DNA from: Candidatus Colimonas fimequi
GTDB taxonomy: Bacteria > Bacillota > Clostridia > Peptostreptococcales > Anaerovoracaceae
Assembly: GCA_018065295.1 (NCBI GenBank)
Contig: JAGHTQ010000090.1
Span: 1 to 21,072, forward strand
Reading direction: 5' to 3'
Length of the DNA stretch: 21,072 nucleotides
Shown here: positions 6,534-13,596 of the stretch, piece by piece
How the letters are laid out: every line of letters starts with the position of its first letter
Position numbering within the stretch: position 1 is the first letter of the stretch
Translations under genes and position numbers: made by a program
The notes under the pieces: generated by a model
The model's input: only the letters and a program-made list of their open reading frames with translations
The model's database searches: none
Told to the model about the DNA's origin: nothing

Positions 6534-7931
6534 ATGGCTATCTTAATTAAGAACGGTATTGTTGTTACAGCTGAAGGCGAAAGCAAGGCAGACATCCTGG
6601 TTGATGGCGAAAGCATCGTAGCAGTAGGTGAAGGTCTTGAAGCTGAAGGCGCTGAAGTAGTAGATGCAGAAGGTAAGTACGTTCTTCCTGGTGGTGTTGA
6701 CCAGCACGTACATTTCTCATTCACTTACAAGGGCAGCAAGACTAGAGGTTTCGAAACATCAAACGCAGCAGCAGTTGGAGGTACAACTACTCTGATCGAA
6801 TTCGTAAACCAGGTACAGGGTAAGGGATTAGTTGAGACTATTGAAGACTACAGAAAAACAGACGCAGATGGTATCGCTATGGTTGACTACACTTTCCACA
6901 GTGTAATGACAGACCCAAGACCAGAAGTAATCGAAGAGATTCCTAAGCTGGCAGAAGCAGGCTACCCAACAATGAAGCTGTTCATGGCTTACAAGGGTCA
7001 GTTCTTCCACGCTGACGACGACGCTATTCTCCAGGCTCTCCAGAAGGGTAAGGAAACAGGCGTTACTATCATGGTTCACGCTGAGAATGCTGACATGATC
7101 GACGTTGCTACTAAGCAGCTGGTTGCTGAAGGTAAGGTTGGTCCTTACTACCATGCAGTAAGCCGTCCACCAGTAGTAGAAGCAGAAGCTACAAGAAGAG
7201 CTATCTATCTTGCAGAAATGGCAGACGCTCCTATCTACATCGTACACGTTACTTGTAAGGAAGCTCTTGCAGAAGTTAAGGCTGCATATCAGAGAGGCCA
7301 GAAGGTATTCGGCGAAACTTGCGCTCACTACCTGGTACTGGACGAAAGCGACCTTGCTAGACCTAACTACGAAGGCGCTAAGTACGTTTGCTCACCAGCA
7401 CTTAGAACTGAAGAACACAGAGACGCTCTTTGGGAAGCAGTTGATCGTAAGTGGCTCAACGCAATCTCATCAGACCACTGCGGATTCGACTTCGCAGAAC
7501 AGAAGCACATGGGATATGGCGAAGGCAAGTCATTTGCTGACATTCCTAACGGCGCACCTTCACTTCAGAACAGACTCAACATCCTTTGGACATATGGCGT
7601 AGAAGAAGGCAAGCTGTCAAGAAGCAGACTGGTTGACCTTTATGCTACATCACCTGCTAAGGTTAATGGTCTTGACAAGAAGGGCCAGCTGGCTCCTGGA
7701 TTCGATGCTGATATCGTAATCTTCGACCCAGAATACAGAGGCATCATCAGTGCAGAAACTAACCTTGAAGGCGTTGACTACTCACCATTCGAAGGATTCG
7801 AACAGAAGGGCAGACCTGAAACTGTATTCCTGAGAGGTAAGAAGATCGTTGATAACGCTGAGTACATCGGCGCTAAGGGCGACGGTCAGCTGATCAAGGC
7901 AAAGCCATTCGGTTCATCATATCAGTGGTAG
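6534..7931 (+). CDS. Hydantoinase/dihydropyrimidinase-family amidohydrolase
   Basis: This 465-residue cyclic amidohydrolase of the dihydropyrimidinase/hydantoinase/allantoinase group opens a cyclic ureide ring to an N-carbamoyl product. All metal-site residues are present: H58 and H60 in DQHVHF, K148 (to be carboxylated) in MKLFMAYKG, H182 in VHAEN, H238 in IVHVTC, and catalytic D314 in SSDHC. Y153 corresponds to the tyrosine lining the substrate pocket in hydantoinases, and SPALR resembles the SPPLR substrate-binding segment. The SD AAGGAG lies in the 53-nt gap after purA; no promoter or terminator is obvious there. The next gene is an N-carbamoyl/allantoate hydrolase, so the two probably act in sequence. 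Possible substrates are a hydantoin, dihydropyrimidine, allantoin or an oxidised purine; I cannot choose between them. Family is sure, substrate unknown. Confidence 0.92.
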   Translation: MAILIKNGIVVTAEGESKADILVDGESIVAVGEGLEAEGAEVVDAEGKYVLPGGVDQHVHFSFTYKGSKTRGFETSNAAAVGGTTTLIEFVNQVQGKGLVETIEDYRKTDADGIAMVDYTFHSVMTDPRPEVIEEIPKLAEAGYPTMKLFMAYKGQFFHADDDAILQALQKGKETGVTIMVHAENADMIDVATKQLVAEGKVGPYYHAVSRPPVVEAEATRRAIYLAEMADAPIYIVHVTCKEALAEVKAAYQRGQKVFGETCAHYLVLDESDLARPNYEGAKYVCSPALRTEEHRDALWEAVDRKWLNAISSDHCGFDFAEQKHMGYGEGKSFADIPNGAPSLQNRLNILWTYGVEEGKLSRSRLVDLYATSPAKVNGLDKKGQLAPGFDADIVIFDPEYRGIISAETNLEGVDYSPFEGFEQKGRPETVFLRGKKIVDNAEYIGAKGDGQLIKAKPFGSSYQW

Positions 7932-7962
7932 TCCCTTGACTATCTGATAAGAAGGTGACCAG

Positions 7963-9276
7963 ATGAAAATAAATGGTGCTAGACTTCTCGATAACCTCCA
8001 CAACTTACGTGAGTTTACCGACACTCCTGGCGAAGGTGTGACTCGTTTCTCATATAGTCCGCAGGAGGCTAATGCGAGAGAATATATTATCAGAAGAGCA
8101 GAAGCTGCAGGGTGCGACATTTATGTTGATGCTCTGCAGAATATTCATATCGGACTTAAATCCAATAAGCCTGGTCGCAAGACTGTTGTTGCTGGTTCAC
8201 ACATCGACACAGTTCAGAACGGCGGTTGGCTTGATGGTATTCTCGGTGTGACTGGTGCTCTTGAAGTCATGGAGACTCTGTCAGAGAATATTTCTGATCC
8301 AGATTCTTCTAAGACAAATGACGGCGATGAAATTAACTATAACTATCAGTTAATCATCTTCGCTGAAGAAGAAGGTTCCAACTTCGGATCAACTATGACA
8401 GGAAGCAAGTTCCTGGTTGGTTTATATAATGAAGAGAACCTTGATAAGCTCGCAGATAATAATGGTAGAACTCTTCGTCAGGCTCTCGAAGCTCTCGATG
8501 AAATTCCAGATTCTGCCAACTGTGGGACACCTCTCTATAACAGAGGTCCTGTTGATGTTTCAGATGTTCGCATCGATCTTGAAAATATCAAGTCAATGTT
8601 TGAACTTCACATTGAGCAGGGTCCAGTCCTTGAGAGAGAAGGACACCGCATGGGTATCGTTGACTGCATCTTCGGTATGCGCGTTGTTGAGATTACACTC
8701 ACTGGCGTTGGCAACCACGCAGGTGCAACACCTATGGTAGAGAGATACGACGCACTTTGCACAGCAGCTGAAGCAATTCTGGCTGCAGAAGCAGTTGTTC
8801 GTGACGACGAAGACAAGCGCACAGTAGTGACAATGGGTCACATCGAATGTCTTCCTAACCAGTCAAATGTAATTCCTGAAACAGTTAAGTTTACTATGGA
8901 AGTACGCGACAGCGATAACGACAAGATCAACAGCTTCATGGACAAGTGCATCGAAGCAATAGAGGAAGTAGCTGCTGCTCGCGGCGTTAAGTGCCAAGTG
9001 AGAGAACATTCCAAGGCAGCTCCTATCCAGCTTAGTGAGAGAATCATCGGCGAAATGGTTAAGCGCGCCGATGGTCAGAGCCTTGACTACAAGGTAATGA
9101 ACAGCGGTGCCGTTCACGATGCTTGCATGCTGGCTTATACAGTTGAGACTGGCATGATTTTCACACCAAGTATTAATGGCAGAAGCCATGTTCCAGAAGA
9201 AGATACTAACGAAGAAGATCTGGTTCTGGGCGCACAGTTCCTCATGGACACAATCCTTGACGAACTTACAAATTAG
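7963..9276 (+). CDS. M20-family amidohydrolase (allantoate amidohydrolase / N-carbamoyl-amino acid hydrolase type)
   Basis: The 437-residue dinuclear-metal enzyme hydrolyses a ureido or N-carbamoyl group to ammonia and CO2. Metal ligands are visible as H80 (GSHIDTV), D91 (GGWLDG), the E135-E137 run (AEEEGS), H216 (ELHIEQG) and H409 (NGRSH). The lid/dimer domain carries NHAGATPM (251-258). From memory, the C-terminal MIFTPSINGRSH and the conserved N302 (SNVIP) and R315 (EVRD) resemble E. coli allantoate amidohydrolase AllC more than L-carbamoylases. Two oddities are a hydrophilic insertion at about 107-127 that makes the protein longer than the roughly 410-residue norm, and V384 in SGAVHDA where AllC has Gly. 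The SD AAGGTG is 5 nt upstream. It sits between the hydantoinase-like gene and a racemase, consistent with step two of a ring-opening pathway. Confidence 0.88.
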   Translation: MKINGARLLDNLHNLREFTDTPGEGVTRFSYSPQEANAREYIIRRAEAAGCDIYVDALQNIHIGLKSNKPGRKTVVAGSHIDTVQNGGWLDGILGVTGALEVMETLSENISDPDSSKTNDGDEINYNYQLIIFAEEEGSNFGSTMTGSKFLVGLYNEENLDKLADNNGRTLRQALEALDEIPDSANCGTPLYNRGPVDVSDVRIDLENIKSMFELHIEQGPVLEREGHRMGIVDCIFGMRVVEITLTGVGNHAGATPMVERYDALCTAAEAILAAEAVVRDDEDKRTVVTMGHIECLPNQSNVIPETVKFTMEVRDSDNDKINSFMDKCIEAIEEVAAARGVKCQVREHSKAAPIQLSERIIGEMVKRADGQSLDYKVMNSGAVHDACMLAYTVETGMIFTPSINGRSHVPEEDTNEEDLVLGAQFLMDTILDELTN

Positions 9277-9302
9277 TTTTTTCCGACCGGAGGTAATTAG
9301 CA

Positions 9303-10442
9303 GTGTATAAAGATGCTATGAGAGCGGCCTGGACCGAAATCAACCTTTCGAATCTTGATTTCAACATTAAGCAGATTCAGCAGAGAGTAAGTCCTAACAC
9401 TAAAATAACGGGAATTATCAAGGCAGATGCTTATGGCCATGGTGCCATTAAGGTTGCCAGTGTCCTGAGAGCCAATGGAATTACATCATACGGTGTAGCT
9501 ACACTGGCAGAAGCAGTAAGACTTAGAAATGCGGGCTTCATTCTTGAGGATATCGTTATTCTTGGTCTTACACCACAGCCACTCATCGATCCAATAATTC
9601 AACATCGTCTCACACCAGTTGTTAGCAGCTATGCTAATGCAGAAGCCATTTCTGATGCAGCTAGACACGCTGGTATCATCATCAAGGTAAATATTGCCGT
9701 TGATACTGGCATGGGCAGAATCGGATTTAATCCAGACGACTCAACTTCAATCGAAGATATCAAGATGATTGATAAACTTCCTAATATTGAAATCAAGGGT
9801 CTCGTTTCCCAGTTTGCTACATCTGATGAAACAGACAAGACATATGCAGCAGTTCAGGAACAGCGTTATATGGTTTTCTACAAGAAACTGTTAAATGCTG
9901 ACGTTAAGATTCCTGTACGCACACTGGCAAACAGTGCAGCAATCATTGAACTTAGCTCAACTCATTTCGAAATGGTTAGACCTGGCGACATGCTCTATGG
10001 CCTCTACCCTTCTACTGAAGTTGACAAGAGAATCGTTGCTCTTCGTCCTGTAATGTCAGTTAAGGCCAACATCGTAGAACTTAAGAACGTTCCTACTGGC
10101 ACATCAATTGGATTCGGACGCAACTACACTGCATCAAAGGACAGCATTATCGCTACTATCCCTATCGGCTACTCCGATGGACTTCATAGAGCATATGCTT
10201 CTAAGGGTCAGGTTATCGTCAATGGTGTTATGGCTCCTATCGCAGGAACTATCGGCATGGACATGACAATGATCGATGTTACTCACGTTCCATACGTAAG
10301 ACTTGGAGACGAAGTAACTATCATGGGTAGCGACGGCGTGGCTGAAATCACCGCCGACGATATCGCAGCTAAGCTGAACACAATAAACAACGAAGTCGTA
10401 TGTGACTTCGGCATGAGATTACCTAAGGTCTATACTTACTAA
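9303..10442 (+). CDS. alr: Alanine racemase-family PLP enzyme, atypical active site
   Basis: The 379-residue fold-type III PLP racemase has Schiff-base lysine K40 in KADAYGHG, the second catalytic residue Y290 in IPIGYSDG, the pyridine-nitrogen arginine R226 in VRPGDMLYG, and DTGMGRIGF. It would interconvert L- and D-alanine for peptidoglycan, in the cytoplasm. The start is GTG at 9303 with GGAGGT 8 nt upstream; no ATG fits. Compared with Geobacillus Alr from memory, several active-site positions differ: the carbamylated lysine site is A132, the H166 site is Q170 (VSQFATSDE), and the usual GRICMDQ block reads GTIGMDM (315-321). A changed amino acid substrate is therefore possible. It ends the operon, 26 nt after the M20 gene, and is followed by a strong terminator. 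Confidence 0.85.
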   Translation: MYKDAMRAAWTEINLSNLDFNIKQIQQRVSPNTKITGIIKADAYGHGAIKVASVLRANGITSYGVATLAEAVRLRNAGFILEDIVILGLTPQPLIDPIIQHRLTPVVSSYANAEAISDAARHAGIIIKVNIAVDTGMGRIGFNPDDSTSIEDIKMIDKLPNIEIKGLVSQFATSDETDKTYAAVQEQRYMVFYKKLLNADVKIPVRTLANSAAIIELSSTHFEMVRPGDMLYGLYPSTEVDKRIVALRPVMSVKANIVELKNVPTGTSIGFGRNYTASKDSIIATIPIGYSDGLHRAYASKGQVIVNGVMAPIAGTIGMDMTMIDVTHVPYVRLGDEVTIMGSDGVAEITADDIAAKLNTINNEVVCDFGMRLPKVYTY

Positions 10443-10449
10443 AAGTAAA

Positions 10450-10479
10450 GGGTGTCCACAGCGGACACCCTATTTTTTT
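10450..10479. terminator. Strong intrinsic terminator after alr
   Basis: GGGTGTCC (10450-10457) pairs perfectly with GGACACCC (10463-10470) across a 5-nt loop and is followed by a seven-T run. On the - strand it is followed by TTTACTTTT, so it can also stop the convergent SprT-like transcript ending at 10492. Confidence 0.95.
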
Positions 10480-10491
10480 CTTCTATTATAT

Positions 10492-10998
10492 TTATTTCAC
10501 CTGATACACATCAAGTCTTCCCCCACACTGACAGCGATATGCGTTGATCTTCTTCATCACGCACGTGAAACGCTGACGAGGAAATTCCTTACCACATTTC
10601 CTGCACTTCATAACGTATTTTATGTTTGGTGGGTTTGTGGTAATATTTTCCAATCCCATTTCTTCAAATGAGGACGTTCTTTTTATTGAATAGCCATATA
10701 TGTGATTCATAGTAGCAGCGTACTTCTTCCAAAGATCCCCGTGATTAGAACATCCCGGACACGCATGCAAAACTTCATGTGCCACAACATTTCTAATCTT
10801 ATCTTCGTCGCACTGGAGGACGAAGCTGCTGATTTCAATCTTGCAGATTCCGTCCACGTGCTTGCAGCACCCGAATCTCTTCTTGGCTCTCTTATTTACT
10901 ATTAGCTCTGGATAAATATTAGAAGGCACGGGAATCTTGAGTTCTCGTGCCTCTGCTATCACTTCCATGAGCATTCTGTTTAGCTCGTTCTGTGTCAT
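10492..10998 (-). CDS. SprT-like zinc metalloprotease with C-terminal zinc ribbon
   Basis: The 168-residue protein has the SprT/Spartan-type zincin motif HEVLHACPGCSNHG: zinc ligands H74, H78 and H86 with catalytic E75. It is followed by a zinc ribbon with C132/C135 and C156/C158. Eukaryotic Spartan cleaves DNA-protein crosslinks; bacterial SprT-like proteins are poorly studied, and their substrate is not shown by sequence. It lies 32 nt downstream of parB, on the same strand, with a parS site in the gap, so it is probably the last gene of the parAB transcript. The SD is a modest GAAGG upstream of the ATG. No signal peptide is present, so it is cytosolic. A link to chromosome maintenance is an inference from context and family. 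Confidence 0.85.
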   Translation of the reverse strand: MTQNELNRMLMEVIAEARELKIPVPSNIYPELIVNKRAKKRFGCCKHVDGICKIEISSFVLQCDEDKIRNVVAHEVLHACPGCSNHGDLWKKYAATMNHIYGYSIKRTSSFEEMGLENITTNPPNIKYVMKCRKCGKEFPRQRFTCVMKKINAYRCQCGGRLDVYQVK

Positions 10999-11007
10999 AT
11001 ACCTTCG

Positions 11008-11023
11008 TGTTTCACGTGAAACG
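11008..11023. promoter_or_regulatory. parS centromere-like site, copy 1 (15/16 match)
   Basis: TGTTTCACGTGAAACG differs from the Bacillota parS consensus (TGTTTCACGTGAAACA) only at the last base. It lies in the 32-bp gap between parB and the SprT-like gene. ParB would nucleate here and slide as a CTP-bound clamp. Confidence 0.93.
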
Positions 11024-11030
11024 ATTATGT

Positions 11031-11960
11031 CTAGCCCAGTGATTTCAACAGTTCTATTAATCGTTCCAGTTCATCCTTACTGTAATATTCAATCTCAATC
11101 TTGCCCTTCTTACCTGACTGATTAAGATTTACCTTAGTTCCAAGAGCGTTCTTAAGATCATCTTCTACTCTCTTAACGTCTGCGCTCTTTCTCTTAACTC
11201 TTGGCTTAGCTCTCTTAATATCCTTAGTGTCCTTGGCAAGCGCTTCAACCTGACGGACACTGAGTCCCTGCTCTACTGCCTGAATTGCCAGTTTAAGCTG
11301 TTTCTCTTCATCGGCAATTGTAACGAGGGCTCTAACGTGACCGCTTGATAACTTACCACCGCTTACCATCTTACGAATTTCTTCTGGTAACTTGAGGAGT
11401 CTAAGCTGATTAGTGATATACGGTCTTGATTTACCCAGGCTCTTTGATACCTGTTCCTGAGTGAGTCCGTATGTCTCTATCATCTGGTTGATACCTTCAG
11501 CTTCTTCGATAGGATCAAGGTCTTCTCTCTGCATATTCTCGATGATTGCAAGAAGCATATTCTCTTCATCATTGAGTTCTCTTACGATTGCAGGGATCTC
11601 TTTGATACCAATCTTTCTAGCAGCTCTCCATCTTCTCTCACCAGCTACGATTTCGTAGCCATTAGCAGATTTACGAACAACCAGTGGCTGAATAAGACCA
11701 TGTGCTTCAATTGAAGCAGCAAGTTCATCCAGCTTCTCTTCATCAAAAGTCTTACGAGGCTGATTAGCATTAGGCTTGATATCATTAATGTCTATATAAT
11801 TGATACCATTCTCAACGATCTCTGACTTAGAGCCGCTCTTAGTCTTCGCGCCCTTATCATTATCGTCAGCCTTCTTGCTTTCTGGCTGGATGCTTACCTC
11901 CATGTCACCGAAGAGAGCGTCGAGTCCCTTACCAAGACCTCTTGCTTTTTTCGCTGCCAT
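11031..11960 (-). CDS. parB: Chromosome partitioning protein ParB (Spo0J)
   Basis: The 309-residue protein is the parS-binding CTPase clamp that loads SMC and organises the origin. The N-terminal RGLGKGLDALFG segment, which stimulates ParA, is intact. The nucleotide-binding domain contains GERRWRA (107-113) and ENMQREDLDPIEEA (141-154). A helix-turn-helix follows at about 166-190 (LTQEQVSKSLGKSRPYITN), then LSSGHVRAL, and a basic linker leads to the C-terminal dimerisation domain (about 265-309). A low-complexity charged linker at 28-46 separates the N-terminal peptide from the CTPase fold. Its ATG overlaps the parA stop as TAATG, with GAGGAGGA upstream. Two parS sites flank the parAB unit. 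Confidence 0.97.
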   Translation of the reverse strand: MAAKKARGLGKGLDALFGDMEVSIQPESKKADDNDKGAKTKSGSKSEIVENGINYIDINDIKPNANQPRKTFDEEKLDELAASIEAHGLIQPLVVRKSANGYEIVAGERRWRAARKIGIKEIPAIVRELNDEENMLLAIIENMQREDLDPIEEAEGINQMIETYGLTQEQVSKSLGKSRPYITNQLRLLKLPEEIRKMVSGGKLSSGHVRALVTIADEEKQLKLAIQAVEQGLSVRQVEALAKDTKDIKRAKPRVKRKSADVKRVEDDLKNALGTKVNLNQSGKKGKIEIEYYSKDELERLIELLKSLG

Positions 11961-12733
11961 TATCTATCCTCCTCACCTGCGAGGAATTCATCTGCGAAGT
12001 CCATATATGCTCTAGCACCAGTTGACTTAGGATCGTACTGGATTACTGGCATACCATGGCTTGGCGCCTCTGCAAGTCTTACGTTTCTAGGAATAACAGT
12101 TGTATAAACCTTCTCCTTGAAGTACTTCTTAACTTCTTCTACTACCTGAATGCTCAGGTTAGTTCTACCATCGAACATGCTGAGAATTACGCCCTGGATC
12201 TGAAGTGCAGGGTTGCTGTTCTTCTTAACGATTTCGATAGTGCTCATCAGCTGGCTAACACCTTCCAGTGCATAGAATTCGCACTGAATAGGAATGAGTA
12301 CTGAATCAACTGCAGTAAGTGAGTTGATTGTCAGAAGACCAAGTGATGGTGGGCAGTCAATAAAGATGTAGTCATAGTTTGGCTTAACCTTATCGATTGC
12401 CTTCTTAAGTCTCTTCTCTCTTCCAGCTATCTGGATAAGTTCAACTTCTGCACCAGCAAGCTGTACACTTGCAGGCATGATATCCAGATTCTTGATACCA
12501 GTAGGAATAATTGCCTGTTCTGGTTCATAATTATCTTCTATTAAAATTTCGTGAGTAGTAACTTCGAGTCCTCTCTTTGAAATACCAACACCACTTGTTG
12601 TGTTTCCCTGTGGGTCAATGTCCAGTATTAGTATTTTCTTTCCCTTAAGCGCCAGGCAAGCAGCAAGGTTAATATTAGTAGTTGTTTTACCAACGCCGCC
12701 CTTCTGGTTAAAAATTGCTATTGCTTTTCCCAC
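11960..12733 (-). CDS. parA: Chromosome partitioning ATPase ParA (Soj)
   Basis: The 257-residue deviant Walker ATPase has KGGVGKTT (11-18) with the signature lysine of the MinD/ParA class, Walker A' ILDIDPQGN, and FIDCPPSLG. The short N-terminus without a DNA-binding HTH marks it as the chromosomal type Ib/Soj class. In Bacillota, Soj acts with Spo0J in origin segregation and directly modulates DnaA activity. The SD AAGGAG lies about 7 nt from the start. It has its own probable promoter (12774-12802) downstream of a terminator-like parS palindrome, suggesting that parAB expression is at least partly separate from rsmG. Confidence 0.97.
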   Translation of the reverse strand: MGKAIAIFNQKGGVGKTTTNINLAACLALKGKKILILDIDPQGNTTSGVGISKRGLEVTTHEILIEDNYEPEQAIIPTGIKNLDIMPASVQLAGAEVELIQIAGREKRLKKAIDKVKPNYDYIFIDCPPSLGLLTINSLTAVDSVLIPIQCEFYALEGVSQLMSTIEIVKKNSNPALQIQGVILSMFDGRTNLSIQVVEEVKKYFKEKVYTTVIPRNVRLAEAPSHGMPVIQYDPKSTGARAYMDFADEFLAGEEDR

Positions 12734-12773
12734 TTTTGTTTCTCCTTATAGCATGAACAAATTTACTTTCCTA

Positions 12774-12802
12774 ATTATAATACAGCCACAGGGTAATATC
12801 TA
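12774..12802 (-). promoter_or_regulatory. Probable parAB promoter
   Basis: On the - strand TAGATA (12797-12802), 17-bp spacer, TATAAT (12774-12779). The predicted leader is about 35 nt. The -35 matches the consensus at 4 of 6 positions. Confidence 0.6.
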
Positions 12803-12810
12803 TACCTAAC

Positions 12811-12845
12811 AATAAAAAAGAAATGTTTCACGTGAAACATTTCTT
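12811..12845 (-). terminator. Candidate rsmG terminator formed by the parS palindrome
   Basis: Read on the - strand, the 28-nt palindrome beginning 23 nt after the rsmG stop would form a 12-bp hairpin with a 4-nt loop, followed directly by TTTTATT. The architecture is that of an intrinsic terminator, although the stem is AT-rich. It overlaps the parS site exactly. Confidence 0.6.
12818..12845. promoter_or_regulatory. parS site, copy 2, within a 28-bp perfect palindrome
   Basis: The 16-bp consensus TGTTTCACGTGAAACA is at 12824-12839. The symmetry continues six bases further on each side (AAGAAA / TTTCTT), giving a perfect 28-bp palindrome in the rsmG-parA spacer. This is a full-strength ParB loading site. 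Confidence 0.97.
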
Positions 12846-12868
12846 AATTAACACATATATAAAACCGC

Positions 12869-13576
12869 TTAAAGTGGCTCCTTAGCTGGGGTTCCAGGTT
12901 TTCTTGGATATTTCTTAGGAGTAGATTTTATTTTTTCTACATAAATGAGAACGTGATCGAAATCGAATCCTTCGATCTCATTATAGAACACACCATAAAC
13001 TTCTCCACCTAATTTCTCGAAAGCATTCTCAGCTGCTTCTATTTCTTCTCTGCATGATGGTCCCTTGTACGCTACGAAAGTTCCACCTGGCTTAACGAAT
13101 GGCAGACAATATTCAGCGAGTGTGCTAAGATTAGCTACTGCTCTTGAAACACAGAAATCAAACTTATCTCTCATGTCCCCTCTTCTGCCAAGTTCTTCTG
13201 CTCTGCCGTGAACTGCCTTAACGTTCTTGATTCCTAGCTTGCCGCAAATTTCGTTTACAATCTTAATTCTCTTATTCAGTGAATCGATGAGAACGAACTT
13301 CTTGTCAGGGAAAGCGATAGCAAGTGGCACTCCAGGGAATCCTCCACCAGTACCAACATCAATAATTGTCTGTGCATCAGCGAATTCTTCTGAATCAGCG
13401 CATACTACAGAATCAACGTAGTGCTTCAGAATAAATTCATCTCTGTCTGTAATAGCAGTCAGGTTGATGCTCTCATTAAGTCTGAGAACTTCTTCCATGT
13501 ATCCTTCATACTTAGCCTGCTTATCATCAGTCCATCTAATATCTAATTCTTCGAAAACTTTTTTTAACTTATCCAT
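12869..13576 (-). CDS. rsmG: 16S rRNA (guanine527-N7)-methyltransferase RsmG (GidB)
   Basis: The 235-residue class I SAM-dependent methyltransferase modifies G527 in the 530 loop of 16S rRNA; loss in other bacteria gives low-level streptomycin resistance. SAM motif I is DVGTGGGFPGVPLA (about 73-86), the acidic motif II is VLIDSL, and CVSRAVANL is the characteristic catalytic block. The tail KKYPRKPGTPAKEPL is the conserved RsmG C-terminus, so the gene is full length. The SD is TAGGAGAA. It lies 20 nt after mnmG in the conserved mnmE-mnmG-rsmG-parA order. Confidence 0.97.
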   Translation of the reverse strand: MDKLKKVFEELDIRWTDDKQAKYEGYMEEVLRLNESINLTAITDRDEFILKHYVDSVVCADSEEFADAQTIIDVGTGGGFPGVPLAIAFPDKKFVLIDSLNKRIKIVNEICGKLGIKNVKAVHGRAEELGRRGDMRDKFDFCVSRAVANLSTLAEYCLPFVKPGGTFVAYKGPSCREEIEAAENAFEKLGGEVYGVFYNEIEGFDFDHVLIYVEKIKSTPKKYPRKPGTPAKEPL

Positions 13577-13596
13577 TAAATTCTCCTATATGAAAT

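Noticed and set aside
10557..10572. Possible third parS, CACGTGAAAC right half in the SprT-like gene
   Set aside because: Only 11 of 16 bases match and the left arm is lost; it is coding sequence, so chance is more likely.
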